Origin: Paracoccaceae bacterium
GTDB lineage: Bacteria; Pseudomonadota; Alphaproteobacteria; Rhodobacterales; Rhodobacteraceae
Assembly (NCBI GenBank): GCA_025458385.1
Contig: JALOSO010000004.1
Span: 1-33,320 of the forward strand
Length of the DNA: 33,320 nt
Direction: 5' to 3'
Shown here piece after piece: positions 7,928 to 16,661 of this stretch (position 1 is its first letter; every line of letters begins with the position of its first letter). Made by a program: the position numbers and the translations under genes. The notes under the pieces were generated by a model that searched no databases, was not told the DNA's origin, and saw nothing but the letters and a program-made list of their open reading frames with translations.

Positions 7928-8752
7928 CTAGCTGTGGTCAGCCCCGGAATATCGCGGATCGATATCCTGCGTCAGCAGCGCGCGGTTGATCTCGGCCCGC
8001 ACCAGTTTGCGCACATTGCGCGTGATCCGTTCGCCAAGCGTCCCCTGCAGTTCTTCCCGGATGATGTCGCGCACGATTTCGCGCAGCATGTCTTCATCCA
8101 GTTCCGTCAAGGGCGCCGCCTGGTCATCGGCCAGTGCTGCCAGGGCCGCTGCCTCGGCATCATCGGCCACATCGGCCTGCCAATCAGGCGCCGTAGCATC
8201 CTCACCCGCGAATTCTGCAGGCTGTTCAGCGGGCGCCGCAATCACTTGCGCCTCTTCCACGCTGTCAAGCACCGCAGGCGCCTCCCACGACGTATCGGGC
8301 CATTCGGGCACAGGCATCACGTCACCCGTCTCGGATTCATAGCCTTCGGCCGGGATCGCCGCACCAATGGTTGTGACGGTTTCAGCCAGATCCGCCGGCG
8401 CGGCGGCTGTCAGATCAACACGGTTGGCATGGTGCAGGAACATCGGGAACGGGCCGGCACCGTCTTCAGCAGCCTCGGCAGCAGCCCCGGCATCCCATTG
8501 CGGATTGGCGTCGTCTTGCGGTTCATCCTCAACCAAGGCGGCTGCAAGGTCTGCGTCCAGATCGATGTCCAGCGTCTGTTCCGCAGGCCCGGCCACGGCA
8601 TCCGCTGCGTCTGGCACCACCCGCAGGGCTGGTGTCAACAGCAGCTTGTCTTCGGTGGCGGCAACGGGCCTTGGCCGCAGATCCTCGGTCACAAGGCGGC
8701 GGATCGAAGACAGCACATCCTCAATTTCAACCGAGGTCATCCGCTCCACCAT
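7928..8752 (-). CDS. PopZ-like acidic scaffold protein
   Basis: A 274-residue protein with three parts. A short N-terminal helix, EIEDVLSSIRRLVTED, is the motif seen at the start of alphaproteobacterial PopZ/DUF2497 proteins. A long linker (about residues 25-210) is very rich in Ala, Asp, Glu and Pro and is probably disordered. A C-terminal helical block follows (LDEDMLREIVRDIIREELQG...KLVRAEINRAL). This matches PopZ, which forms polar condensates that anchor chromosome and cell-cycle factors in Caulobacter. In this lineage the role is unproven. The start at 8752 is supported by GAAGGA nine bases upstream. It lies downstream of tolC on the same strand with a 125-base gap. Sequence identity in the linker is expected to be low, so the call rests on both ends. 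Confidence 0.6.
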   Translation of the reverse strand: MVERMTSVEIEDVLSSIRRLVTEDLRPRPVAATEDKLLLTPALRVVPDAADAVAGPAEQTLDIDLDADLAAALVEDEPQDDANPQWDAGAAAEAAEDGAGPFPMFLHHANRVDLTAAAPADLAETVTTIGAAIPAEGYESETGDVMPVPEWPDTSWEAPAVLDSVEEAQVIAAPAEQPAEFAGEDATAPDWQADVADDAEAAALAALADDQAAPLTELDEDMLREIVRDIIREELQGTLGERITRNVRKLVRAEINRALLTQDIDPRYSGADHS

Positions 8753-8877
8753 CGCCGTTCGTCCTTCACTGCCCTGTCACCACCCGCCATGCGGATGGCA
8801 TGCTTTGTCACAGCGTAACCCGCAAGTGCCCGCAAAACAAGAAATTGCGGCAAATTGATTAACGCCAGTGGCCCCGA

Positions 8878-10257
8878 CTATTCGTTTGCGATCTTGCCCA
8901 GGATGCGATCAAGCGCCTCTCCCTGCGCCGAATGCACTGGGGCATCCTTGACCACGTTGTAATAGGCCGCCGGATCATAGGTCGGCACACCAAGGCCAAG
9001 ATGATCGGCCGTCAGCAAGCCCATCGAGGCCAGCAGACGATAAACACCGACATAGCGCTGCGCCTCGGATTGCAGTTTGTCGGCGCGGGCATCCAGCAGC
9101 TCTTGCTCGGCGTCCAGCACATCAAGCGTGGTGCGCGACCCCAGCGTTGCCTCTTCACGGATCCCGTCAAAAGCCACCTGTGCGGCTGCGATCTGACGGC
9201 TGTTCGCCTCGATGCTGGCGCTGGTGACCAGAATGTTCGCCCAGGCATTGCCAACCGCCTGCTCAATCTGCACACCCACCTGCAGCAGCCCTGCCCGCGC
9301 AGCTTCGTCCTGCGCGATCGCCTTGCGCAGCAAAGACGCCTGCCGCCCGCCTGAATACAGCGTCTGGTTGATCGACAGGCCCAGCGACTGGCTTTCCAGA
9401 CCATTGTCGGCAATGCCGATCCGGCCCTGCGCCGAAATCACGGGTTCAAAATCTGCCCGCGCCCGTTCGATCGACAGGCCCGAGATCACAACCTGATGCT
9501 GGCTTTGCCGTACCGCCGGATGTGTGCGCAGCGCAATCGCCACTGCCTCATCCTGCGTGCGCGCGGTGCGCGGGCTGGGTGGCAACGGTTGCAAATTGCC
9601 CGGATAATCCCCCGTCGCGGCCTTGTAAGCCTCACGTGCGATCAGCAGATCGCCCTCGGCCGCGGCCAGCTGCGCCCGCGATCCGGCAAGCCGCGCTTCG
9701 GCCACCGAGACATCCGTTCGCGTGATTTCACCCACATCGAACCGGTCTTGCGCTGCACGCAATTCCTGCGTGATCAGGCGCAGGTTGCTGCGACGCAGAT
9801 CAACGATTTCCGTCGCAAGCCGGACATCGACATAGGCGGTCACAGCGGCAAGCAGCACGTCCTGCTCAACCGAAACCAGGCTTTCCCGCGTGGCCAGCAC
9901 CGATTCCTTTGCAATCTCGATGGCCAGTGCCGACCGGCCGAAATCATAAAGCGTCATCTCGGCCGAGAACGCGAGTTGCGAATTGAGCTGGTCACTGTCG
10001 AAGACCACGCCGCCGGGTGTGCGGAATTCCTGATTGCTCCACTGTGATTGGATCGTGAATTGGATCACAGGTTGCAGCGCGCTGATGGCAACGGCCACGT
10101 CCTCATCCGCAGCGCGCAACACCGCCTGGTTCTGGTCCAGCAGGTTTGAGTTGCGGTAGGCCGCGATCAACGCATCGGCCAGCGTCTCGGACTGGGCCGC
10201 CAACGGGGCGACCCAGATCATGACCGATGCCAACAATCCCAAAGTCTTGCGCAGCAT
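8878..10257 (-). CDS. tolC: TolC-family outer-membrane efflux channel
   Basis: A 459-residue outer-membrane protein. The ATG at 10257 starts a signal peptide (MLRKTLGLLASVMIWVAPLAA, likely cut after LAA); the 16 upstream residues in the track ORF are discarded. The mature part shows the two-fold TolC repeat: ETLADALIAAYRNSNLLDQNQAVLRAADEDV at the front, the YDFGRSALAIEIAKE helix, the DVSVAEARLAGSRAQLAAAEGDL helix, and in the second half the LSINQTLYSGGRQASLLRKAIA and RTTLDVLDAEQELLDARADKLQSE segments. It would form the trimeric exit duct for type-I secretion and RND or ABC efflux. No inner-membrane partner is adjacent. It lies 65 bases after the PCMT-family gene on the same strand. Confidence 0.92.
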   Translation of the reverse strand: MLRKTLGLLASVMIWVAPLAAQSETLADALIAAYRNSNLLDQNQAVLRAADEDVAVAISALQPVIQFTIQSQWSNQEFRTPGGVVFDSDQLNSQLAFSAEMTLYDFGRSALAIEIAKESVLATRESLVSVEQDVLLAAVTAYVDVRLATEIVDLRRSNLRLITQELRAAQDRFDVGEITRTDVSVAEARLAGSRAQLAAAEGDLLIAREAYKAATGDYPGNLQPLPPSPRTARTQDEAVAIALRTHPAVRQSQHQVVISGLSIERARADFEPVISAQGRIGIADNGLESQSLGLSINQTLYSGGRQASLLRKAIAQDEAARAGLLQVGVQIEQAVGNAWANILVTSASIEANSRQIAAAQVAFDGIREEATLGSRTTLDVLDAEQELLDARADKLQSEAQRYVGVYRLLASMGLLTADHLGLGVPTYDPAAYYNVVKDAPVHSAQGEALDRILGKIANE

Positions 10258-10322
10258 ATCCCACCCATCCCTTGATCGGCCCGCAGCAGGCCGATCCATC
10301 CGCAAAAAGACCCGATCACGCG

Positions 10323-10976
10323 TTAAAGCCGGAAACCTTTGTTAACCGTAAATCCCGGCAAAACCGGGGCAGTCGCATTGAAAACCGACCGCCATGTGAT
10401 GCGGCCATTCGCCTTGTAGCCAATCCGCGCCTCGCCCAAGGGACCGGTCATGAAAACACAGCCAATCCGCCCGCCATCCTTGATCTGGTCGAGGATGGCA
10501 TCGGGCACAACCTCGACCCCACCCTGCACGGTGATCACGTCATAAGGGCCGTGCTTGGCCGAACCGGCCTGCAGCGGGCCATGAATGACGGCGGCATTGT
10601 CGACACCTTCGGCGCTGAGCGTATGCTGGGCCTCGGCGGCATGGGCTTCATCCTCTTCCACCGCCATCACCGCATCGGCCAGTTGCGCAATCACCGCGGC
10701 CGAGTAGCCAAGGCCACAGCCAAGGTCGAGAACGAGTTCATGTGGCTGAATATCCAATGCATCCAGCAGCTTGGCAAGGGTCCGCGCCTCAAGCAACACC
10801 CGGTTCGACCCAAGGGCGATGTTCTCGCCGACATAGGCCGCTTCGCGCAGCGACGGGGGCACATAAACCTCGCGCGGGACTGACAGCATGGCGGCGATGA
10901 TCGGAAACTTGGTGACGTCCGAAGGGCGCACCTGAGTATCCACCATCATCACACGTCGCGCGGAAAAATCAGTCAT
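10323..10976 (-). CDS. Protein-L-isoaspartate O-methyltransferase family protein
   Basis: A 217-residue SAM-dependent methyltransferase. The SAM motif VLDLGCGLGYSAAVIA lies at about residues 82-97, the acidic end of the next strand is AVEEDEAHAAEAQ, and LKDGG-like IKDGGRIGCVFM is motif III. The N-terminal MVDTQVRPSDVTKFPIIAAM is the form seen in Rhodobacterales proteins found beside tolC. The stretch before motif I, where classical Pcm enzymes carry a QTISQPY-like segment for isoaspartate binding, here reads ALGSNRVLLEARTLAKLL. So methyl transfer is likely, but isoaspartate repair is uncertain. The ATG at 10976 has AAGAGG six bases upstream. It is followed by tolC. Confidence 0.8.
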   Translation of the reverse strand: MTDFSARRVMMVDTQVRPSDVTKFPIIAAMLSVPREVYVPPSLREAAYVGENIALGSNRVLLEARTLAKLLDALDIQPHELVLDLGCGLGYSAAVIAQLADAVMAVEEDEAHAAEAQHTLSAEGVDNAAVIHGPLQAGSAKHGPYDVITVQGGVEVVPDAILDQIKDGGRIGCVFMTGPLGEARIGYKANGRITWRSVFNATAPVLPGFTVNKGFRL

Positions 10977-11125
10977 GGCAGCCTCTTGCACGGTAAACCG
11001 CGCGGTTCAGTTCTTACGTCGCTTTTGTGGCACGTTTGCCGGACAGTGGCAACGGCAAGAAACACCGCGCCCCCGACGTGGCAGGGATTGTCAGCGTCAG
11101 GGGGCGATGCCGATGCGTGATCTTT

Positions 11126-12103
11126 TCACGTGCCGGGCGACAGGCCCTTGAAGCGTGATCCCATCCAGGTGGCGGCCTGTTCGCCCATGTGCCGAAACTT
11201 GTCCGACACGCTGGCAAGCTTTGCCTCCCATTCCGGGTTGGGGCGCTGGCCTTCGGTCACCTTGAAGTAGACCTGCATCATGCAGGCAATGCAAAAGGGT
11301 TCGATCAGCGCGGCCTTCACGGCCCAGGCGAAGACAAAGGCAAAGACGAACCCACCTGCCGCCACATCCCCCGGCATCATGTAAACGACCGCTGCCGCCG
11401 GGGCGAGCATCAGAAGGAACACCACAAAAGACAGCACCCAGGAGATAGCGGTCAGCCAGGCCGCGCTGATCAGCATCGGCTTTGCGTTCTGCGCATAAAG
11501 CACAAGCGCCTCTTGCGCGTTCTTCCAGGGATTTTCGGCCTTTGTGCGAATGGCCTGTGCGATCACCATCTCGTCAATCAGGCCGACCGCCAGCCGCAGA
11601 TAGGCCCGCAATACGCCCATGATCTTGTCCAATCCGGGGATTGGAAAGAACGACATCAGCCCTTCGATGATTCCGGTAATGGCGCCGATAACGCCATGCA
11701 CCAGCCGGTCCAGCGCGAACAGGGCCGACGCCTCGCCAAAACGGTCTCTGACAACGCCCCAAGCATAGTCGATCTGCCCGCGCCCGCCCGGCACCTGCCC
11801 GCCTTGCAGCAGTTCCACCATCACAGCGATATGGCCGGCCTTGACAAGGTAAAGCAGATAGTCGCGGAAAAAGAAGATCACGCCAACGGTGCCGCCAAAA
11901 CCGATGGCCCCGCCCCAGAATGTGGAATTGACCTGAAACTCATCCGTGCCAAAGGCCCCGATGCCATAACCAAAGCCCGCGCCCGTACCCGTGATCAGGA
12001 TGATGGCTGTCGTGATGCCAAAGTAGACGATCAGGCGAAAGACAAGGAACGGCAACGTGCGCGCCATCAATGAAAGCGCCGTACCAACAGAAAAATTCAT
12101 CAT
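11126..12103 (-). CDS. Conserved polytopic membrane protein of unknown function
   Basis: A 325-residue integral membrane protein. Hydrophobic segments are visible at about residues 15-45 (LPFLVFRLIVYFGITTAII), 60-85, 125-150, 210-245 (SAAWLTAISWVLSFVVFLLML) and 250-275 (GGFVFAFVFAWAVKAALIEPF), with a soluble charged tail of about 45 residues. I do not recognise a named family or catalytic motif. The IDEMVIAQAIRTKAENPWKNAQEALVLYAQN loop is probably cytoplasmic. The gene follows dxs on the same strand with a 121-base gap, so it may be read from the same transcript. Two ATG codons in a row (12103, 12100) follow AGAGG. Confidence 0.8.
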   Translation of the reverse strand: MMNFSVGTALSLMARTLPFLVFRLIVYFGITTAIILITGTGAGFGYGIGAFGTDEFQVNSTFWGGAIGFGGTVGVIFFFRDYLLYLVKAGHIAVMVELLQGGQVPGGRGQIDYAWGVVRDRFGEASALFALDRLVHGVIGAITGIIEGLMSFFPIPGLDKIMGVLRAYLRLAVGLIDEMVIAQAIRTKAENPWKNAQEALVLYAQNAKPMLISAAWLTAISWVLSFVVFLLMLAPAAAVVYMMPGDVAAGGFVFAFVFAWAVKAALIEPFCIACMMQVYFKVTEGQRPNPEWEAKLASVSDKFRHMGEQAATWMGSRFKGLSPGT

Positions 12104-12147
12104 TTGGGCAAACCTCTGCGTTTTAATGGGCAGAGATTGTCACAGGT

Positions 12148-12167
12148 GCGCTTGGTTAATCAAGCGC
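12148..12167. repeat. Inverted repeat downstream of dxs
   Basis: GCGCTTG-N6-CAAGCGC is a perfect seven-pair dyad in the 121-base gap between dxs and the membrane protein gene. There is no T-run on either side, so it is not a classic terminator. It could be an operator or a transcript-stabilising hairpin. Confidence 0.5.
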
Positions 12168-12224
12168 GACCTGCATCGCGCAGATGCCCCGCAGCCGGGA
12201 TCACGGCCCCGGCTGGGGTGGCTG

Positions 12225-14144
12225 CTATACCAGCCGGGGCCGCGCCAGCATCTTGCGTTCGCGCAACATCGCGGATTTGGCCGTGCGGGCGATATCGGCG
12301 GCTGTCAGGCCTGCCTCGGCATACATGGCACCGGGGCTGGCCTGATCGATGAACTTGTCAGGCAATGTCATGGTGCGCACCGCCAACCCACCTTCCAGCA
12401 TGCCGGCGTTCGCCAGATGATGCAGCACTTGCGCACCAAAACCGCCCGTGGCCCCCTGTTCCACCGTGATCAGCGCCTGATGGTGGCGGGAAAGCTGTTC
12501 GATCAGCGCGGTATCCAGTGGTTTGGCAAAGCGCGCATCGGCAACGGTGGCCGAAATCCCCTCAGCCTCCAGCATCTCGGCCGCTGCAAGCACCTCGGCC
12601 AGATGCGCGCCAAAGGACAAGAGCGCCACGTCGGTGCCTTCGCGCAGCACCCGGCCCTTGCCGATGGTCAAGGGCACACCGCGTGCGGGCAGTTCAACCC
12701 CCACCCCTTCACCGCGCGGAAAACGAAAGGCAATCGGGCCATCGTCATGGGCGATGGCCGTGGCGACCATATGCACAAGGTCGGCTTCATCACCCGCCGC
12801 CATCACCGTGAAATTGGGCAGGTTCGCGAGATAAGCAATGTCGAATGCGCCACAATGCGTGGGCCCGTCCTGCCCCACCAGCCCGGCCCGGTCGATGGCA
12901 AAGCGCACGGGCAGGTTCTGCAGGGCCACATCATGCACGATCTGGTCATAGCCGCGCTGCAGGAAGGTGGAATAGATCGCGCAGACAGGTTTCATGCCCG
13001 ATGCCGCAAGCCCTGCCGCAAAGGTCACGCCATGCTGTTCGGCAATGCCCACATCATAAACCCGCGCCGGAAAGCGCTTGGCCACAATATCCAGCCCCGT
13101 GCCCGATGGCATTGCCGCCGTGATCGCCACCACACGCGGGTCGCGCGCGGCCTCATCGGTCAGCGCATTACCAAAGACCGCCGTATAACTTGGCGCGTTC
13201 GACTTGGCCTTGGCCTGTTCGCCCGTGACCGGATTGAACTTGCCCACGCCGTGATAACGATCAGCCGAAGCTTCGGCCGGCGCATAGCCCTTGCCCTTGA
13301 CGGTGACCACATGGATCAGCACCGGCCCCGTTGCCCGCGCGCGTGCGGCGCGCAAGGTTGCCAGCAGCGTGGGCATATCATGCCCGTCAATCGGGCCGAT
13401 GTATTCAAAGCCAAAGCCTTCGAACATCGTGCCGCCGCCCGGCGTGCCTGTCACCAGTTCCCGCGCCCGCCGCGCCCCATCGCGCAAGGGGCCGGGCAAA
13501 GCCGCCTCAAACCCCTCGGCTGCCGCCTTCAGCGCGGCCAAAGGCCCTTTGTCGGCAATGGAGTTCAGATAGGTCGACATCGCGCCCACGGGCGGCGCGA
13601 TGGACATGTCATTGTCGTTCAGAATGACAAACAGCCGCTTTTTCAGATGGCCCGCGTGGTTCATCGCCTCGTAGGCCATGCCCGCCGTGATGGCCCCATC
13701 CCCGATGACGGCAATCGTATCGCCCACCGGCATGCCGCTTTCGCGCCCCATGGCAAAGCCAAGCGCCGCGCTGATCGAGGTGCTGGAATGCGCCGCGCCA
13801 AACGGATCGAATTCAGACTCGGCCCGTTTGGTAAAACCGCTCAGGCCGCCACCCTGCCGCAGGCTGCGCATCCGGTCGCGCCGCCCGGTCAGGATCTTGT
13901 GTGGATAGCACTGGTGCCCGACATCCCAGATCAACTTGTCCAGGGGTGCCTGAAACACCGCATGGATCGCGACGGTCAGTTCCACCACGCCCAGCGATGA
14001 CCCCAGATGCCCGCCGGTTTCCGACACGACATTGATCACCTCTTGCCGCACTTCGGCTGCAAGGCGCGCAAGTTCACCATCGCTAAGGTGCTTCATGTCG
14101 GCAGGCCCTGAAACACGGTCGAGCAGCGAAAGATCGTTGGTCAT
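12225..14144 (-). CDS. dxs: 1-deoxy-D-xylulose-5-phosphate synthase
   Basis: A 639-residue thiamine-diphosphate enzyme that condenses pyruvate and glyceraldehyde 3-phosphate, the first step of the MEP isoprenoid pathway, in the cytoplasm. Visible features are GGHLGSSLG near residue 45 (active-site His), [16 protein letters not shown], the ThDP motif GDGAITAG (148-155) with ILNDNDMSI, and the catalytic Glu369 in IAEQHG. Length is standard. The track ORF starts 56 residues early; ATG 14144 has GGAGG five bases upstream. Position directly after pufX, as in Rhodobacter, ties isoprenoid supply (phytyl/geranylgeranyl tail and carotenoids) to photosynthesis expression. A terminator-like hairpin stands between pufX and this gene, so expression by readthrough or a local promoter is expected. 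Confidence 0.97.
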   Translation of the reverse strand: MTNDLSLLDRVSGPADMKHLSDGELARLAAEVRQEVINVVSETGGHLGSSLGVVELTVAIHAVFQAPLDKLIWDVGHQCYPHKILTGRRDRMRSLRQGGGLSGFTKRAESEFDPFGAAHSSTSISAALGFAMGRESGMPVGDTIAVIGDGAITAGMAYEAMNHAGHLKKRLFVILNDNDMSIAPPVGAMSTYLNSIADKGPLAALKAAAEGFEAALPGPLRDGARRARELVTGTPGGGTMFEGFGFEYIGPIDGHDMPTLLATLRAARARATGPVLIHVVTVKGKGYAPAEASADRYHGVGKFNPVTGEQAKAKSNAPSYTAVFGNALTDEAARDPRVVAITAAMPSGTGLDIVAKRFPARVYDVGIAEQHGVTFAAGLAASGMKPVCAIYSTFLQRGYDQIVHDVALQNLPVRFAIDRAGLVGQDGPTHCGAFDIAYLANLPNFTVMAAGDEADLVHMVATAIAHDDGPIAFRFPRGEGVGVELPARGVPLTIGKGRVLREGTDVALLSFGAHLAEVLAAAEMLEAEGISATVADARFAKPLDTALIEQLSRHHQALITVEQGATGGFGAQVLHHLANAGMLEGGLAVRTMTLPDKFIDQASPGAMYAEAGLTAADIARTAKSAMLRERKMLARPRLV

Positions 14145-14163
14145 CCTGGCCTCCATCCGGGGC

Positions 14164-14197
14164 AAAAAGTGCCGTGCAGGTATGGCCCGCACGGCAC
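14164..14197 (-). terminator. Intrinsic terminator of the puf operon
   Basis: On the minus strand a nine-pair stem GTGCCGTGC / GCACGGCAC with an 11-base loop is followed at once by TTTTT. It lies about 120 bases after the pufX stop and only about 20 bases before the dxs start, with the dxs ribosome site beginning about nine bases after the T-run. It should end most puf transcripts and let a fraction continue into dxs. Confidence 0.8.
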
Positions 14198-14199
14198 CA

Positions 14200-14304
14200 G
14201 GTTCCTGTCGCCAACAGGTAGGGAACCGGGCTGTGATAGAAGGCCCAGAATCAGGGTCAGCGACGACCCCGACCTTGTGTCCGGACGGCCGGTCTTGCCG
14301 GCCG
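14200..14304 (-). other. pufX 3' region with two further hairpins
   Basis: Between pufX and the terminator are two more dyads. 14286-14304 is a seven-pair GC stem CGGCCGG-N5-CCGGCCG. 14200-14227 can form GGTTCCTGT paired with ACAGG and GAACC around a small bulge. Neither is followed by a T-run. With the terminator they make three structures in about 140 bases, which may protect the 3' end of puf mRNA. Confidence 0.55.
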
Positions 14305-14317
14305 CCCGACAATCTTG

Positions 14318-14542
14318 TCAGACCATTGCGGTCTGGTCAGGTGCAACCAGGGCGCCCATCGGTGGCGGGGCTTGCTGGCTTTCTTCCGGCAGCAGATAGG
14401 CCACGCCGCGCAATGCCACGAGAGCCAGGATAATCACCGTGACAATTGCCAGTGCCCAGCCAAAGCCGCGCCCCATTTCGGTTGCCACGAACAGATAGAT
14501 CTTGGTCTTGCGGCTTGGTTCGTAAGAGAAATCGTCAGACAT
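14318..14542 (-). CDS. pufX: Intrinsic membrane protein PufX
   Basis: A 74-residue single-span protein of the LH1-reaction-centre core. It has a short polar N-terminus ([14 protein letters not shown]), one transmembrane helix (about residues 15-50) carrying a GxxxG motif (GRGFG, residues 24-28), and a short tail whose [12 protein letters not shown] closely recalls the LPERAHQAPSP of Rhodobacter capsulatus PufX. PufX keeps a gap in the LH1 ring for quinone exchange and organises core dimers in some species. It lies 11 bases after pufM in the place taken by pufC in other lineages. The second of two ATG codons (14542) is chosen for its better distance from AAGGGG. The overall sequence is divergent, as PufX proteins usually are. 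Confidence 0.88.
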   Translation of the reverse strand: MSDDFSYEPSRKTKIYLFVATEMGRGFGWALAIVTVIILALVALRGVAYLLPEESQQAPPPMGALVAPDQTAMV

Positions 14543-14553
14543 CATCTTCCCCT

Positions 14554-15480
14554 TCACTGATCCAGCGGCGCATAGCCGTGGTCCTGTGCCCAGACAAACC
14601 AGTTGTCCACGACTGTGCCCGTCAGCAGGATACCAATGCCGCCTGTCAGCGTCACCAGCACCGCAAACCACCAGGCCCAGCGGTGAATCCCCTCCATCGT
14701 GGCGTTGAAGCCCATCGTCCAGCGCCAGAACAGGGCCGCCCGTTCCGATGCCGTACCCCGGTCTGCAATCTGCTCCAGTTCCCGGTCACCGCCAAAGCGG
14801 CTGACAGCCAGGATGGTGGCCCCGTGCATCGCAAACAGCAGGGCGGAACCGTAAAGGAACGCAATGCTCAGGGCGTGGAACGGGTTGTAGAACAGGTTGC
14901 CGTAGGTCAGGCTGAACAGGTTGGTCCAGTCAAGGTGCGTGAAGATGCCGTAAGGCACGGCCTCACTCCACGATCCCATCAGGATGGGGCGGATCAGACC
15001 CAGCACCAGCACCAGCCAGATCGCGCTGGCAAAGGCCCAGGCAATATGCTTGCCCATGCCCAAGGCGGCGGCCCGCAGGTAGGTGCGTACCCACCAGGTG
15101 CAAAGCGAGATCAGGAAGAAGAAGCTGGCGATCAGCCAATACCCCCCTTCGCGCATCGGCGGAAAGCCAAGCCCGTATTCAGGCGCTGGCGGATCAAGCG
15201 ACAGCCAGAACAGATCACGCATGAAGACCGCCGGGTTATAGCCCGCCTGATCCCAGAACCACAGGCCGACCATGAAGAACCAGACCAGCCCTGCGCCCAG
15301 CGAGATCACCCCGAAAGACCCAAGGTAGACCGGCCCCAGCTGCGCATTGCCCAGCCAGCCCAGCAGCGTCGAGAACCGCGCACCCTTTGTCCGGTTTGAC
15401 AGGTCAACCGCCTCGACCAGACCCATCTCGGGTGCGGCGCGCACCTGAACCTGGGTGAAGATGTTTTGATACTCAGCCAT
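14554..15480 (-). CDS. pufM: Photosynthetic reaction centre M subunit
   Basis: A 308-residue, five-helix subunit of the type-II reaction centre. With L it holds the bacteriochlorophyll special pair, pheophytins, quinone A and the non-haem iron. The expected ligands are in place: His182 in [12 protein letters not shown], His202 in [11 protein letters not shown] (special pair), and His219, Glu234 and His266 (iron; [24 protein letters not shown]). The N-terminus [14 protein letters not shown] and the end [17 protein letters not shown] are typical. The start overlaps the pufL stop by 8 bases, with GGGAGG five bases ahead, so translation is coupled. Length and motifs show no lesion. Confidence 0.98.
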   Translation of the reverse strand: MAEYQNIFTQVQVRAAPEMGLVEAVDLSNRTKGARFSTLLGWLGNAQLGPVYLGSFGVISLGAGLVWFFMVGLWFWDQAGYNPAVFMRDLFWLSLDPPAPEYGLGFPPMREGGYWLIASFFFLISLCTWWVRTYLRAAALGMGKHIAWAFASAIWLVLVLGLIRPILMGSWSEAVPYGIFTHLDWTNLFSLTYGNLFYNPFHALSIAFLYGSALLFAMHGATILAVSRFGGDRELEQIADRGTASERAALFWRWTMGFNATMEGIHRWAWWFAVLVTLTGGIGILLTGTVVDNWFVWAQDHGYAPLDQ

Positions 15481-16321
15481 TGACGCCTCCCGGAATGCCT
15501 GCCCACCAAGGCAGGTTCAGCCACCAGTCCCACCACGATACCCATTGATCGAACCAGATCGTGCCCGACACGATGATGCACATGGCACTCCAGAACCCTG
15601 CATTCAGCGCCAGCAACAGGCCCAGACGGTGAATGCCCAATGTGCCCACCGAATACCCGATCAGATCACGGAACATCGTGTCTTCATGGTCTGGCGTGCG
15701 CATTTCGCGCCCTTTTTCAGGGTTGGCCGCTGACAGGATCAGCCCGCCATGCAGCGCAAGGGCCAGCGCGTTCGTGAAGAAGAACGTGATGGCGATCATG
15801 TGCAGCGGGTTGTAGTGAAAGTTCCCGTATTGGTAGCCGGTATTCGACACCCAATCGAGGTGCGTCCAGATGCCATAGGGAAAGCCATAGTTCCAGGCGC
15901 CCATCAGGATGGGACGGAACACCACCAGCGTGACATAGGCAAAGATCGCAACCGCAAAGGCAAAGGGCACATGATAGCCCATGCCAAGCTTGTTGCAGAT
16001 TTCCACTTCGCGCAGGGCCCAGGATACAAAGGCCCCGATGGCGCAGATGGTGATCAGTTGCCACAACCCGCCGTTCAGCAGGGGCGCAGGCCCCAGCCCG
16101 TATTCAATTGGCGGCGTGTCGATCGAGATCAGCCAGGGGTTCCAGACCCCCTCCATCGCCGTGCCGTAAAAAATCAGGATCGTGCCGAGGGCTGCGAAAA
16201 AGAACGTCGTGACCCCAAAGAAGCCGACATAGAAAGGGCCGACCCAGAAGTCGAACAAGTTCCCGCCGATCAGCGTGCCGCCTGGCACGCGGTATTTTCG
16301 TTCGAAGCTGAGCAATGCCAT
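15473..16321 (-). CDS. pufL: Photosynthetic reaction centre L subunit
   Basis: A 282-residue, five-helix subunit of the reaction centre. Counting the initiator Met, His154 (GIWTHLDW) and His174 (NPLHMIAI) are the bacteriochlorophyll ligands, His191 and His231 bind the iron, and Glu213 and Ser224 ([20 protein letters not shown]) are the proton-delivery residues to quinone B. These equal the standard L153, L173, L190, L230, L212 and L223. The start [17 protein letters not shown] is invariant in the family, and GGAG lies nine bases upstream. It follows the strong pufA-pufL hairpin that gives the light-harvesting mRNA its longer life, and overlaps pufM. Confidence 0.98.
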   Translation of the reverse strand: MALLSFERKYRVPGGTLIGGNLFDFWVGPFYVGFFGVTTFFFAALGTILIFYGTAMEGVWNPWLISIDTPPIEYGLGPAPLLNGGLWQLITICAIGAFVSWALREVEICNKLGMGYHVPFAFAVAIFAYVTLVVFRPILMGAWNYGFPYGIWTHLDWVSNTGYQYGNFHYNPLHMIAITFFFTNALALALHGGLILSAANPEKGREMRTPDHEDTMFRDLIGYSVGTLGIHRLGLLLALNAGFWSAMCIIVSGTIWFDQWVSWWDWWLNLPWWAGIPGGVNG

Positions 16322-16426
16322 GCTTCATTCTCCGTGTTGGCAAGGGCCGCGCCCAGGGGCGTTGCCGATGATGGACATCTGCCAAGATCAGACGCACTGC
16401 CGCGCGCCTGCCTGATACGAGGTTTT

Positions 16427-16459
16427 GTTGCGGGCGGCCCATGACAGGCCGCCCGCAAC
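16427..16459 (-). promoter_or_regulatory. pufA-pufL intercistronic mRNA-stability hairpin
   Basis: A perfect 13-pair stem GTTGCGGGCGGCC / GGCCGCCCGCAAC with a seven-base loop begins 13 bases after the pufA stop. No T-run follows, so it is a decay barrier and not a terminator. In Rhodobacter the equivalent hairpin protects the pufBA segment from 3' degradation and sets the excess of LH1 over reaction-centre subunits. Confidence 0.88.
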
Positions 16460-16472
16460 AGGGGCTGCAGAC

Positions 16473-16649
16473 CTATTCGGTCGCAGCGACGGGATCAGCC
16501 CCTACGGCCGCAGCCGTCTGGAACCAGTTGATGCCGTTGGACAACACCACCAGGTGGATCATTGCCGCCAGCAGGAACAGGAACACACCCTGGGCCACGA
16601 ACACGCGGCGGGGGTCGAAGATCAGCCAGATCTTATAGAATTTGGACAT
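16473..16649 (-). CDS. pufA: Light-harvesting LH1 alpha polypeptide
   Basis: A 58-residue single-span antenna protein, missing from the ORF track because of its size. It starts [20 protein letters not shown], nearly the same as Rhodobacter sphaeroides PufA. The transmembrane helix [17 protein letters not shown] carries His32, the bacteriochlorophyll ligand, and INWF follows, as in other alpha chains. The C-terminal tail ([15 protein letters not shown]) is species-specific. GGAGGA upstream is a strong ribosome site. It follows pufB by 12 bases and is followed by the stability hairpin. Confidence 0.97.
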   Translation of the reverse strand: MSKFYKIWLIFDPRRVFVAQGVFLFLLAAMIHLVVLSNGINWFQTAAAVGADPVAATE

Positions 16650-16661
16650 TTTCGATCCTCC

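Noticed and set aside
12155-12166. TTGATTAACCAA within the dxs-downstream dyad as an Fnr site
   Set aside because: The half-sites are two bases too close together for Fnr.
12057-14000. 647-residue plus-strand ORF opposite dxs
   Set aside because: It is the antisense of dxs; the product is His/Arg/Gly-rich without any domain.
14318-14542. Possibility that the gene after pufM is a pufC fragment
   Set aside because: No haem-binding CxxCH motif; size, single helix and the LLPE...QAPPP tail fit PufX.
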